From Dermatemys mawii (lineage: Eukaryota > Chordata > Testudines > Dermatemydidae): a stretch of DNA of 64,000 bases. Both the position numbers and the translations under genes were made by a program. The notes under the pieces were generated by a model. It was not told the origin of the DNA. It made no database searches and worked only from the letters and a program-made list of their open reading frames with translations. The stretch spans positions 17,274,338-17,338,337 of the forward strand of contig ML677366.1 in assembly GCA_007922305.1 (NCBI GenBank), given 5' to 3'. The first letter of the stretch is position 1. Every line of letters begins with the position of its first letter. This document shows, one piece after another, positions 1-11,650 of the stretch.

Positions 1-2352
1 ATACAAAGGTCTGGAAACTTTGGAACCAAGGGAATTAATAACTTTCCTTTCTAGAAACACCAATATTTTGGTGGTTTTATGTAAACTGTATATCATTACT
101 AGATAAGGGCCTAATCTGCAGTGTTTTGATTTATATCTGACTTATGCCAAAGTTTAGGTATTTTTGGACCCGGGAGCCGGCGGAGGGGGAAGGAGAAGCT
201 AGCCAGCTATAAAGTCTGGACATGTATCTGAACTTTTCCAAAGTGGTGTGGCATGGTTGATCCAGAGTTTTAGTCTGGGCCCTGCTTTAGATAGCACAGA
301 ATGAAACAACAAAATCATTAACTCTGAATAGCAACACTACTGTACTATCCAAATGCTTAACACAACAAAGGTGGCCTACATGCAAAAACAGTTTGGTTAA
401 AAGAAAACCAGATCACACAGGCAACATCAAAGAAAAAAATAACTACATAAATACTTCTGTAGCTATATCTTCCCATATAATATTGAAATACATCTAATTC
501 AAAGATTGCAATCTTTTTCCAAAACAGATATAAAGGAACAGCAGCAAAATAACTGCTTTATTAATTTTTGTTAGTGCCTTAATATCAGCATGGCTGTAAT
601 AACAGTATAATGGCTCTGCAGGGGAAGCACAGGCAGCTGGTGCAAGAGGAGCATATTCTTTTCACTCCCCAACTCTCCTTCCAGAAGTAACATCAGCTAG
701 CAGATTGGAGGAGGAACAATGGTTCTCTCTGCCCTTCTGTTACATGCAAATCCTTGTATTTTCATTTATTTATTATTTTTACAAAATCAGTGCAATGGGG
801 TTTATAAAGAGAACATTTTCTTTTGTAAGGAAGAGCTAATCTAACAGACTAACTGCACTGTTGTGCATGGTGAGGTACAATTTTACTCTGTGCTTACTGT
901 CATTATCCTAAGTTATTTCAATGGCAGACCATGTATAGATAGCAAGGGTATAGAAGGAGATTGTGTGATTCTACTTTGAATTTTTTTCAGAATCAGAAAA
1001 TGATACATATAATACTAAATATGTAATCTCTGGCTTGTGCAATTCATCGTATCTATGAGTGCCAAACACATGGCCTCCATAAGTCCTACTGTAAAAGCAG
1101 ATGGGGTGGTCCTGTTTACTTAAACTCCATGACTGAGTATGCATGTTTAGCATCACAGTAATCAACACAATGTGAAAAATGCAGAACCGGATTGTTTTGT
1201 TGTGCATCTAGGTGCCATGCTTGTGCCAATAGTGTGGGGAAATGTGCCTTTCTGCAGCAAGGATGCCGTATCTAAAGTGAAAATAGGTAGTGAATGTGTT
1301 AAAAATAGTATTGTGGCTGTGATGCATCTACTGTGCAGAACTAGAAAATGTACATAGAAATATACTAGAAAATATACATAATAATATAGTGGTGTCCGTG
1401 GGAAATAATAGGGAAGTGAGTTTGTAGTTTGCACACTGAAACATCTCTACCTTTTCTCTAGTTTAAAACGCTCAGAATATGTTGAACAATATGCACATGG
1501 TCCTAATAGCTGATGAAGAAAGCTCCTTGGGAACTTTGGCTGTATAGTAGGATGCTCATTTGAAACTTCTGAGCCTCTTTGATATAGAAATACTAAGAGT
1601 ACGGGTTTTCTCATGAGATTTCCATTTTCTGATCAGGCTGGAAATATTGTAGGAATAAAACTGTCTGAAGCTAAGGATTTCCAGTTCTGATATTTTGAAA
1701 TTTCCCATGAGCTGGAAGACTTGAAAAAAAAATTATTTCAGAAGGAGTTTGAAATCCCTGGGGTCCCCTAGCTGGGAGCAGTCCACAGTTTGGATTATTT
1801 TAAAAAACTCTGTTTCATGAGAAATGTTATGACCAGCTCTACACAGGAAGAGATTTTAGTTCAGATTAAAAAAGATGTGTGAAGAAATAGAAAAAAGTGG
1901 GTTTGAGGGTGCATAGGCAAGGAAGCCAGCTAAACCTATTTAAATCTTGAAAATGAAGTTTATTTCATCCCAGTTGAATTGTTCGTCCCTGCTAAGAAAT
2001 TTATGTAATGAGTGGGAAGGATCAGTTTCGCTAACATTTTTGAAAATGTCAACTTGCATGTTGTTTCTATACTACCAAATATGGCAAATTTGAAAAATAT
2101 TATTCTGTTGTTGAGAGGACAGTTTCATACAATGTTTAATTATTAGTATTGGTGACATAAGAATTTTTAAATAGGAGCTGTGACACTACATTATTGGGGA
2201 GGGTTTTGAGGTATTTTGTGTTTTGTTCCAAATGCTGATTGTAATATATCCTATTTTTCCACTGCCATATGATACTAGAAAAACTTTATGAAAACATTCA
2301 AGCCTATTTTATTGGTTCCTGAGAAATTATACAGTAGTATTACCTCATTTAA
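1..2352. other. No gene seen; AT-rich unique-looking DNA
   Basis: Short ORFs here (61-90 codons) overlap on both strands, match no family I know and have no splice or codon pattern that supports them. This is upstream intron or 5' flank of the flippase gene. Confidence 0.5.
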
Positions 2353-2450
2353 ATTGTAAGCTCCCTGAGACAGGGACTGCCTTTTGTTCCTGGACACTGT
2401 TCCTGCTTGGGGCCTTTGGATGCTATAGCAATGCAAATAAATAGTAATTC
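2353..2450 (+). repeat. Tail of a dispersed L2/CR1-type retroelement or SINE
   Basis: Contains a TTGTAAGCTCC, GACAGGGACTG and CAAATAAATA series, the characteristic order of a very common amniote LINE/SINE 3' tail. Identification is from memory of the family, not from an alignment. Confidence 0.5.
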
Positions 2451-4190
2451 AAAACCTCTGTCTTTGAGAGATTACAGTGTCCGCTGTGTGAGTTTATGAT
2501 ATTAATTCCTATCCCTTACTTTTATTTGGATTAATTGTTTTTAGAGCCAGCAACACATAACTACAGTGATCATTCTTTCTTAAACATAGTTTAGGTATAG
2601 TAAGCCTGTTATGGGTGATGGAGCTTTGCTAGAAAAGGCACTATAAAAAGTGGTTTTATAGCATCTTTGCTATGTATTTTGCTTTTTGCGAATTGTCCTG
2701 GGCCAAGGCCCTCTCACCAGGTTTCTCAACAAAAACAGCTGTCTGATGGGGGCAGAAGGATGAAACCACAAGGATGTTGGCAAACATTTTAAACATGAGT
2801 TGTTCTAGTTGATTAAAGTTGCCCAGTGCCTTTTAAATCAGAAGACATTTACGAAGAAAGAAACTGTCAAAAGGGAGCCAGTGTGGTCAGAAACAGAAGC
2901 TAAAAGGATTTTACTCATTTGTGAGGCAATTAACAATTATTCTCTTAATAATAATCTCTTTAAAAAAAATTCCCTTAAAGAATCCTAAAACTACTGCATA
3001 GACTGTTTTACAGGAATTACTATGGAAATGCAGCCACTTTTCTGGGTGGAGACAAGCAGTCACACTGCAGAACAGGGTTTTTAACAGGAAAATTGAAGGG
3101 TAATTAAGGATCATTTATTGCACCACTGCAGTTATTGAGAGTTTAGTTATTAACATCAACAGATGAGTGATCAAGGTTTTATCCAGTTGAAACTACAGAG
3201 GAATGTTGGTAGGCAGAAAGGAAATGTTTTAGCTGAAATTATGGAACATGCAGTTATGGCTCCATAATTAAGGTTGAGTAGTTTTTTATGTTTAAAGCAG
3301 GGATTTGAGTTCTTATTTATGTTTGAAAAATTCCATCTATACTAAAAATTATAGCACCTAATCTTTGAGTGTAGAGTATATTTTCAGAAAATATACTCTA
3401 AGAAAATCTATTACATACTTTAGGAGTTCAAATTTAATTAAATAAGGGGTCCTTGAGGAAATTTAGCACTTAGGTTCAACATTTTTGTTGTTGTTTAAAA
3501 TGAAATTATTAATGAAGCAGAAATTTCACACTTCCCATATAGTTTTAAACTCACTGAAATTTTGTGCATGGGCCAAATCTGGAGAACTAGTTTAAGGATA
3601 ATTTTTCACCCCACTATTTTTCATAACTGAAAGTTTCTTCTTCAGCAGAGCTTAAAGATAATGTTCTACAGAAAATTTCCAAATAACTGCTCTCTTTCAA
3701 AATGGGGGCTATCTTTCTTCATTTTTAATGAGACTGAAGCCATAGGCTGTCCTCAGGTAGTCATTTTAGAAAGGTATCTATCCATTGTTTGTCTTCATTC
3801 CTTGATAGCTTATGTTGCCTTCAGCTTCTCTGGCTTTTTTCTCATTAGGAATAATGAATGATGATGGCTGTTTTGAAGAAGCGTATCAGTCTGTGACCTC
3901 AGTGCCACTGAGAACAATGGGAGAGGATAAACATTTTGGAAAAGAACAGTTCTTCATGAGTCTCTATAAAGGAGAAGATTTTATGTTCTAGCCTCTACCG
4001 ACAGATAAAAATTCAAATATGAAAAATAACAGTGAAAATGGCCATTGTTTCTCACTGTTTATTTCAAAACTTTTGGCACCCCTCAGGTGAGTTACAGCAC
4101 TGAAATATTCCTAGGTATCAAGATTTCAGTGATTAGGAATCTCCAGCTGTTATAAAACATGGCAGAACATCTTTGCAACACTGATGTGAG
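2451..4190. other. No gene seen
   Basis: AT-rich sequence without a recognisable exon or element. The 66-codon ORF at 3661-3861 has no family resemblance. Confidence 0.45.
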
Positions 4191-4204
4191 CACATTAAAC
4201 TTGT

Positions 4205-4510
4205 CTGTCCTCTATTCCTTGCAGTGGCTTCCTACAGAATACTGAATCAAGGTCAAGGTCATGGGCCTTATCTTTAAGGTGCTCCATGGCTTGAGCCCAG
4301 CGTTCTAAAAATTCTAATAAAGCTCTGAGATGAAGTCCACGGTCAACAGTTTTGCTTCTCTGGCACAACGGAACTTTCTGCAATAAGTGTAAAGCTCATC
4401 TGTGGAGGAGATAGAGCCCGCTCTGGGTCCAGCCTGAGACTATGGAATGAACTCCCACAGAAACTAAGGACCGTCACAAACTTTACCACCTTCCACTCCA
4501 AGTGCTAGGT
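4205..4510 (+). pseudogene. L2-like LINE fragment (end of ORF2)
   Basis: The + strand reads QWLPTEY, then a stop, then VMGLIFKVLHGLSP, and later DYGMNSHRN. This matches the order LQWLPxxYRI, FKVLxxLHGLAP and LWNxLP at the C-terminal end of L2-type LINE ORF2. Several stops and frameshifts break it. It is an old non-functional copy sitting directly upstream of the GC-rich hAT-like element. Confidence 0.6.
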
Positions 4511-4561
4511 GCATTTTTTTTCATTCTCTAACATAAACATTAGCTGTGTGTGTGTATAGTA

Positions 4562-5560
4562 CAGGAGTGAGCAAACTGTGGCCTACTGGCCGCATCTGAC
4601 CTATCAGACGTTTTAATCCAGCGTTTGAACTCCCACCGGGGAGGGGGGTCAAGGGCTTGCCCTGCTCGGGCACTCCAGTCGTGGAGTGGGGTCAGAGGCT
4701 TGCCCCGCTCCACGCATACAGTGGCTCTGCACGGCTCCTGGAAGCAGCGGCATGTCCTCCTTCCATCTCCTATGCATAGGGTCAGTCAGGGGGCTCCGCA
4801 CGCTGCCTCCACTCCAAGTGATGCCCCCGCAGCTCCCATTGGCCAGGAACCGCGGCAAATGGGAGCTGCAGAGGTGGTGCCTCCAGTCAGGGTAGAGTGC
4901 AGAGCCGCCTGGCTGCACCCCCATGTAGGAGCCAGAGGGAGGGACATGCTGCTGCTTCAGGGAGCTGCTTGAGGTAAGCGCCACCTGGAGCTTGCACCCC
5001 TGAACTCCTCCCACACCCGAACACCCTGCCCCAGTCCTGATCCCCTCTCCTGCCCTCCGAACCCCTTGGTACCAGCCTGGAGCCACCCTCCTGTCCTCAT
5101 TATTAGCCCCACCCCAGAGCCCACATCCCCAGTAGGAGACCTGATTCCTCCCCCACACCCTGACCACTTCCCCCATCCTGGAACTTCCTCCTGCACTCTG
5201 AACCCCTCAGTCGCAGCCCAGAGCTCCCACATTCCAAATCCCAGCCTCAGCGCAGAGGCCCCATCCCATAATCCAAACCCCTCTGCTCCAACCCCATCCC
5301 ACAGTCCCCTCCTACACCCCAAACCCCTCATCCCTGTCCGCACCTCAGAGCCTGCACCTCCAGTCAGAGCTTTCATCCCCTCCTGCATCCCAGCCCAGAG
5401 CCCTCTCCCACACCCAGAACCCCTCATTTCTGGCCCCACCCCAGCTGAAGCCCTCACCTCCTCCTACACCCAATCCCCCAATTTCATGAGCACTCATTGC
5501 CTGCCATACAATTTCCATGCCCAGATGTGGTCCTCCGACCAAAAAGTTTGCCCACCGCAA
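4562..5560. mobile_element. GC-rich non-autonomous hAT-like element
   Basis: The left end CAGGAGTGAGCAAACTGTGG and the right end, inverted, TTGCGGTGGGCAAACTTTTT form imperfect terminal inverted repeats, followed on both sides by a similar CGCATCTG / CACATCTG stretch. The interior is strikingly C-rich (repeated CCCCAxxCC text) and produces several long but meaningless overlapping ORFs. The target duplication cannot be confirmed because the right flank is a TA microsatellite. hAT is the likely superfamily from the ends. Confidence 0.65.
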
Positions 5561-5967
5561 ATATATATATAATATGAAAATCAAAACCAAAACACTCCAG
5601 TGCTCAAACTTCTTCCCTGGGAAGAGGAGTAGAGAACAAACACATGACAGACATTAAGACACATTGCTTACTGGAAGGTGCTCAGATACTGTGGTGATTA
5701 ATGTGGTATAAGAATCTTTATGGACTAGAAGTTTTGGGTGGAGAGGGTATTTACCATTTTGAATGTCAGTCATAGAAATTATAGATGGAAAAAGATGAGT
5801 TAAGTTATCTAGCCCATGTACCTTCCATTTAAATGCAAGTCCATTTCATGAAATGTATTTAGGGATTATTTTTTTTCAGAATTTATTTTTAGCAGTTTTT
5901 GAGTTTTATGCAGATGTCCAAAAATCAAGAGTTTTCAGGGCTTTCTCTTTGCATATTTTGTAATGAG

Positions 5968-6378
5968 TAAGGCTACAATTATGTTACAGAGCTCATGGAA
6001 TCCATGACTTCCAATGACTTCCATGACATTTTCTGCCCTGGGGGTGGAGCCTCAGCTGCTCAGCTGTGGCAGGCAGAAGGGGACTGGTGGACTCTGAAGC
6101 GGCCAAGCCTTGGTGAGGGGAACCCCTCAGCTACCCAGTGATGGTGGGAGCTGGACGGCCCCACATCTGCCCAGCCCCATGGGCAGGGGGACCCTGGAGG
6201 TCCCACACACTGCAGCAATAGGGGACCCGAGAGCTCCAGCAGCGGTGGGTGCTGAACCCACCTACTCCTTTTGTCAGGGATTGTTTTAGTGAAAGTTAGG
6301 GACAGGTCATTTTTGTGTATTGCCTGTGAATTGTCCAGGACTTTTACTAAAAATATCCATAACAAAAAATTAGCCTTA
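5968..6378. mobile_element. Non-autonomous hAT element with perfect 8-bp target duplication
   Basis: Flanked by GTAATGAG at 5960-5967 and 6379-6386, identical in all eight bases. The ends TAAGGCTACAATTATGTTAC and, inverted from the right, TAAGGCTAATTTTTTGTTAT form the terminal inverted repeat. The right part carries an imperfect palindrome built on a GTCAGGGATTG/TTTTAGT-like arm and CTTTTACTAAAAATATCC. It is the same family as the element at 16862-17499. The interior is GC-rich and non-coding. Eight-base duplication is typical of hAT. Confidence 0.8.
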
Positions 6379-6389
6379 GTAATGAGTAA

Positions 6390-7530
6390 TATAGATTATA
6401 TACTTTGCTCATTATGATATGTACTACTGAAATGAATAATCTCTGTAAATGTTCCTTAGTATGCTTTAATGTACTACCTTTTCCAGCAGCTCCACATTAA
6501 ACAACACTAGGAAATATTTATTGTGCACCAGCAGGGTCTACATGGACCAGTTAATGCATAACATGTTAGCATGCTTCAAAAATCACATCGGTGTAGCTTG
6601 CATTAGTGCTTTGGGTAGACAAACCCATAGCTACAAGTAACTATTTCTGGTGTTTTTCCTGGCATTTATTGGTTAAACACTGATGTTAGGTTTTCTTAAA
6701 AGATTGGGGATTGTTTTATTGGTCTTTATTGGTTTAAAACCTAAAATCAGAAGCCCTACATATATTTTCAAGTGCCTTGTCCAGCTTGCTTTAATTTTCA
6801 AAATAATGGGGTATCTATCAAATTCATTCACAGACTGTTCTACAGTCTAAGAGATCTTGCGGTCAGGGAAAAGTTTTCTGAGAGCCTGATTTTTTTTCTT
6901 TTCTTAATTTAATCCATTATTCTTAGTTATCCCCTCTTGTCCCTCTTTAGTGTTTATACCCTTTAAATATTTGTTGACGTTTATAATGTTCCACCCTGGT
7001 CATTGCATAGCCAAACTACGCATATTTAGCTCATTTAATTTTTCTCAGTAAATCAATCTTTTCAGCACCCTAATCATTTTGTTGCTGTTTTCTGAACTTA
7101 ATCCAATTTCACATCTTTTGATATAGAACATTCTGCAGTTCTAATGTGATCTCGCCAAAGCCATGTGCGTAGAGTGAAAACGATCACCTCTCTGATTTGT
7201 GGCATGATTCCTCTGCATATACAACACAAAACAATATTTGCTATTTTTCTTCTTCAGATATACCATGTTGAAAATTCCTATCTAATTTGCTGTCTACAGT
7301 TACCCCTGTAGATCTCTCTTGGCCCCCCACTTTTTTTGAGATTTTTTCCTACCTTTGAATATCTGTTTTGCATTGCTCTTTCCCTGATGCATTATCTCAC
7401 ATTTATCCAAATTGATTTTTAGGATAAGCATGTTTGTTTCATTTGAATAAGACTTATGGCAGTTATGCAGCTTGGAGATGACGTTCATGAGTGCATGGAA
7501 TGGAAAAGGTGTTCCCTCCAGTTGTCTTTC
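6390..7530. other. No gene seen
   Basis: Some AT-rich text around 6850-7200 resembles decayed retroelement 3' sequence, but I cannot assign it. Confidence 0.4.
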
Positions 7531-7533
7531 CAG

Positions 7534-7793
7534 CATGTCTACCCTGCAGTTTGAAGGTGTGATTGCAACATGGGTAGACACATCCAAGCTAACTTTGATA
7601 AGTAGCAGTGAAGCCGCGTCGGAAGACTTCAGTGTGGACTAGCCATCCAAATTAGTGTGCAGCCTGTTCTGAAGCCTGTACTGCTGCAGATTTGTTGCTA
7701 TTAATACTCATAGTACTTTAATCTAATTAGTGCTATTAGATTAAAGCTAGCTCTGGGTCTGCAGACACACCTCTGATTGCAGTGTAGACATAG
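7534..7793. mobile_element. Small TIR element (hAT-like family)
   Basis: Left end CATGTCTACCCTGCAGTTTG and right end, inverted, CTATGTCTACACTGCAATCA are mutually similar terminal repeats. The TGTCTACACTGCA core recurs at 62.2-62.4 kb in this window. A target duplication was not identified, so the superfamily is tentative. Confidence 0.55.
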
Positions 7794-7799
7794 TTTTTG

Positions 7800-9720
7800 T
7801 GTTAGCAAAGGTTATTTTAAAATCAGCTTTGTTTTTACAGTATCTTGCATTCATTTTAGGTTACATCTTATTTAGTTTGTGTTTGCTGTCTGTGTTCACT
7901 TTTGGGAGTTTTGCTTTTTCACTAATAAAGCAGGGAGGTTGATTTCTCCTTTCCCCACCTATCTTTAAAGGGGTCTATGCAAAGATGTAGCACTAGAATT
8001 AGTTTCCCCGTTTCTTTTGAGTTTTATCTTATCCTTCCATTATGCAGCAATTTGGAGAGGCTTGCTGTAGTTGTCCTTTTGGCCAACCAATTGGGTAGGT
8101 AATCCTTGTAACTTATTACAGTTCTTATAGCCCTTCAATACAGCATATTTTGATAAAATGGACACATGCTAGATGTCTTGGCTCAAAGTAAAGAAAAGCT
8201 GCTGTTTATATGTGTAAGATAAGTACAAAGTAATTGATTATAGGGGATGGATGGAGTTGTTTTGTTTCCTCTATAATCAAGTATCTGGATACATCTCCTG
8301 GGATAAAACCCCATTATGTTTGCTTTTGAAGGCATTTTTTATTTTTGGATCTGTCCTAATCTTCATTTTGATTTGTATGGAAGTTCTTGTGTCCAAACTT
8401 TGCTCTCTGTTTTATTTTAATACTAGGGTGGATCAACTTTTCAGTCTCTTTGTAGCTGGGAAGTTGAGACTGAGTCTATGACTTTGAGAGAGAGAGGCAT
8501 TTGGAGGAGTCATTTCTCAGTCTTTTTGTGGTTGTGGCCTTCCTGCATGTTTAGAATTGTGTTTCTTTACTACCACATGGATGGTTAAGTGACTGTTACA
8601 GAAAAACAAAATAAAACAAAAGGTGAGAATGAAACTTGTACCCTGAAGCCACAATTTCTAAGTGAATAATTCTACATTTCAGTATCTCATTATGTTAGTA
8701 ATCCATTTACAGCTGTCTTGTTGGTGTCATCTATGTGATAAAATGTAAAAACAGAGGATTTTCTTTCATACGTAAATTCATGTTTAAATGTTGTGGTTAG
8801 GAAGGGCTCTGTGATTTAAAGGTTTTACTTGACTCTGTAGATTGAGATGGGGAACAGTGGTGACTTTTTTTTTTTTTTTTTTTAGTAATTTATAATTCTT
8901 CAGATTTCCGTGGTTGAATGAAACTCTGGTTCTTCCTAACTTCCAACAGATCTGTGTTGACCAATTCTGAATTGAGGTCCTCGCAGCACAGGTTTTTCTA
9001 GTTAGGTGGCTGGAACTGTAATGGCTGTTTTATTGATACAAACTCTTTTTGAGAGGGTGGGGATAAAACAAACTATGTGGCAAACCAGAATACTCTGACT
9101 GCAGCTGTATACTTTATCAATAGCTACCTCCTCCTTTTCCTGGTGACTTTGTTCTGGCCAGGCACCAGCAGGGGGACCATACGGAGGAGGAGAATATATC
9201 TCCTTGCCCTTAGCACCAGCATGGTTGGCAGAACCCAAGAGCCGCTTTAAGTGGAACATTGAACAGTCCCTGCAGCCCTGCTGGGTACATGGGAAAGGCT
9301 TTAGTCTCAGCTGGAACACGCTAACCGAAAATCTACAAGGAAGTCCTAGGATCAGTTTCGTTTTCTCATTTTTAAAGACTACAAATAAAAGAACACTGTT
9401 CAAGCCCCACCTTAGTTTGAGAGAGCCCATTCTATCAGAAAATCTACGATTTCAAGCCCCACTCCCAGAAAACTGCTGTTCAGTTTTTAAGCATGGGCTT
9501 ATTTTGCACGGGTACATCACGTGCACAAGTCATATAGTATGGCTCCTGTCTCTAACTGGCTGAGCATACACAATGTGATCAGGAAGTTCAGGCTACCCAG
9601 AACGCTTTTTCATTTGTTTGGAGAATTGGGGTTGATTTGAGCTCTTATTCATCTGGTAAAATCAAATGTAAAACATTTTTCTCCTAGCCTCTCTGACTGA
9701 CTGAGTTTGGTAACTAAGAA
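7800..9720. other. No gene seen; includes a poly(T) run
   Basis: A run of 19 T lies at 8865-8883. It could be the tail of a minus-strand retroelement, but no body is recognisable next to it. The 119- and 142-codon ORFs at 9002-9563 overlap on opposite strands and match nothing known to me. Confidence 0.4.
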
Positions 9721-9729
9721 CATAATAGG

Positions 9730-9830
9730 GTGTCAATTAATCACAGTTAACTCACATTATTAACTCAAAAAAATTAATTGTAGTTTGTGACATTGTCTAA
9801 TTAAAACATAATTATGCAAACTATTGTTGC
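9730..9830. repeat. Possible end of a hAT-like element (TTAATCACAGTT motif)
   Basis: The text around TCAATTAATCACAGTTAACT resembles 10940-10985 (TTAATCGTGGTTAATCACAG), which leads into a region with a hAT transposase C-terminus. The two may be parts of one disrupted element, with about 1.1 kb of unrelated sequence between. Low certainty. Confidence 0.3.
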
Positions 9831-10934
9831 TACAACTGTTATATAATTTCAGCAAATCTTATACAAAATATAACTCATGGCCAGAAAGGGTTGAGCAGTT
9901 TTCAGGCTGAATGACCCAGAGCTCTCCTTTAATGTCATGTTAAAAAGGTATTGAAATGGTATTTAGGGCCATTCATGGTAGATAGGCTAGAACTTTGAAA
10001 TGCAGTCCTATATTAGAAGTTAAAGGTAATTAATTAATTGTATGTATCTTTGATGCTAGCCATGTAAACAGACAGTCCCTGTCTACCACTATAGCTAATT
10101 CAGAGTTCAAAAGGGAATATTAACATTTAGATAAATCTTGGGTGAAGTAATGTCATTATCTATATGTCTCTTTGAAGTTTGTGATAGACTGCCTAATGAA
10201 TAAATTGCCCTATGTTAATTTGTGTAACTAATTGCTGGTGGTGTTTAGGAAGCAGAAGGTTACATCAAAAGCCTATTGTTTACCCAGGACTGTATGGTCA
10301 AGTGGCTGCTAGAGAACTGTATAAAAGACCATTGGGTCCTGATCCAGATCTGCTTGAGGTTTCATGCAGGGGAAGCCTAAGCCATGAGAACTGAGATCCC
10401 AGTTCTGACTGGACCACCCTGAAATATAAACACTGAACCTACGGACTATTTCTAAAAGAACTCTGCAACTAAAAGGTCACCATCTCGGCTGTGTTTCTGA
10501 ACCTCAAGAATTGAACTAGTGTCTGTATGTATTTGATCTTTTAACCATATTCTCTCTCTTTTCTTCTTTAATAAATTGTAGTTTAGTTAATAAGAATTGG
10601 CTGTAAGGTCTTGAATATTCATTAACCTGGGAGGCAATATGTCCGATCCTTTGGGATCAGCAGACCATTCTCTTTTATATGATGAAATAAGATTTTCAGA
10701 AATCTTCACCATATTTGTCTTGGATACTTGGATGGAGGCTTGAAGCTGGGTTACTTCAAGGGAACTATGTCTTTAGGCAACAAGTAAGGTAATAAAGAAG
10801 CTGTTTTGTGCTATCTTGGTAAATCAAAGTATTGAAAATATCCACCAGCTTGGGGGATTATCTGCCCTATTCTTTGCAGTTCACCATAACTGAGTGACCT
10901 CAGATGGGCCCCCAGTGGGACCCCAGTCACATAA

Positions 10935-11650
10935 TTAAAAATATTAATCGTGGTTAATCACAGTTTTAATTGCACTGTTAAACAATAGAATATGAACTAA
11001 AATTTATTAAATATTTTTGGATGTTTTTCTACATTTTCAAATATATTGATTTCAATTACAGCACAGAATACAAAGTGTATAGTGCTCACTTTTATATTGT
11101 TATTTTTTATTACAAATATTTGGTCTGTAAAAATGATAAAAGAAATAGTGTTTTCAGTTCACCTCTTACAAGTACTGTATCTCTTTATCATGAAAGTGCA
11201 ACTTACATAACTGCACTCAAACATAACTTAAATAACTGCACTCAAAAACAAAACAATGTCGGCTCTAAAGCTTTACAAGTCCACTCAGTCCTACTGCTTG
11301 TTCAGCCAATCACTAAGACAAACAAGTTAGTTTACATTTACGGGAGGTAATGCTGCTTGCTTCTTATTTGCAATGTCACCTGAAAGTGAGAACAGGTGTT
11401 CACATGGCACTAACTGCCTGCAAAATTAATGAAGCTTTATACAAAAGGCTTCATTGTATCTATAGATCATATTTAAATAAGGTTTGATATGTATGGGGGA
11501 ATGCTGGAACAGTATTTTACTGTGTCTAACTTGTCATTCAAAAAATCTCATCATTCTCTGCTTGCCATAGTAATAATCTCAGAATTCCATGCTTCCTCCC
11601 AACTTTCTGAACCTCTTCTCCTCTAATTTTTCTAAGCTGCATGTGTGAGT
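10935..11650 (-). pseudogene. hAT transposase C-terminal relic and element end
   Basis: On the minus strand, about 11425 down to 11290 reads VPCEHLFSLSGDIANKKQ, then PPVNVN, a stop, and LVCLSDWLNKQ followed by a second stop. This is the hAT-family dimerisation domain, whose usual pattern is PCERLFSxxGxIxxxKRxxLxPxxVxxLxxLxxN. The sequence between this and 10935 is AT-rich and looks like the element's 3' untranslated end. Upstream coding parts are too decayed to follow. In-frame stops make it a pseudogene. Confidence 0.65.

Noticed and set aside
4965..4980. TTGAG|GTAAGCG as the donor of the missing flippase start exon
   Set aside because: It lies inside the GC-rich TIR element and the sequence before it does not encode a plausible flippase N-terminus.
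4625..5590. Long overlapping ORFs on both strands (up to 175 codons)
   Set aside because: They lie in the C-rich interior of a TIR element, overlap in opposite strands and have low-complexity Pro/Ser or Gly/Trp composition. No exon signals or family resemblance.
8865..8883. Poly(T) as a possible terminator or SINE tail
   Set aside because: No pol III gene or retroelement body was found on either side.
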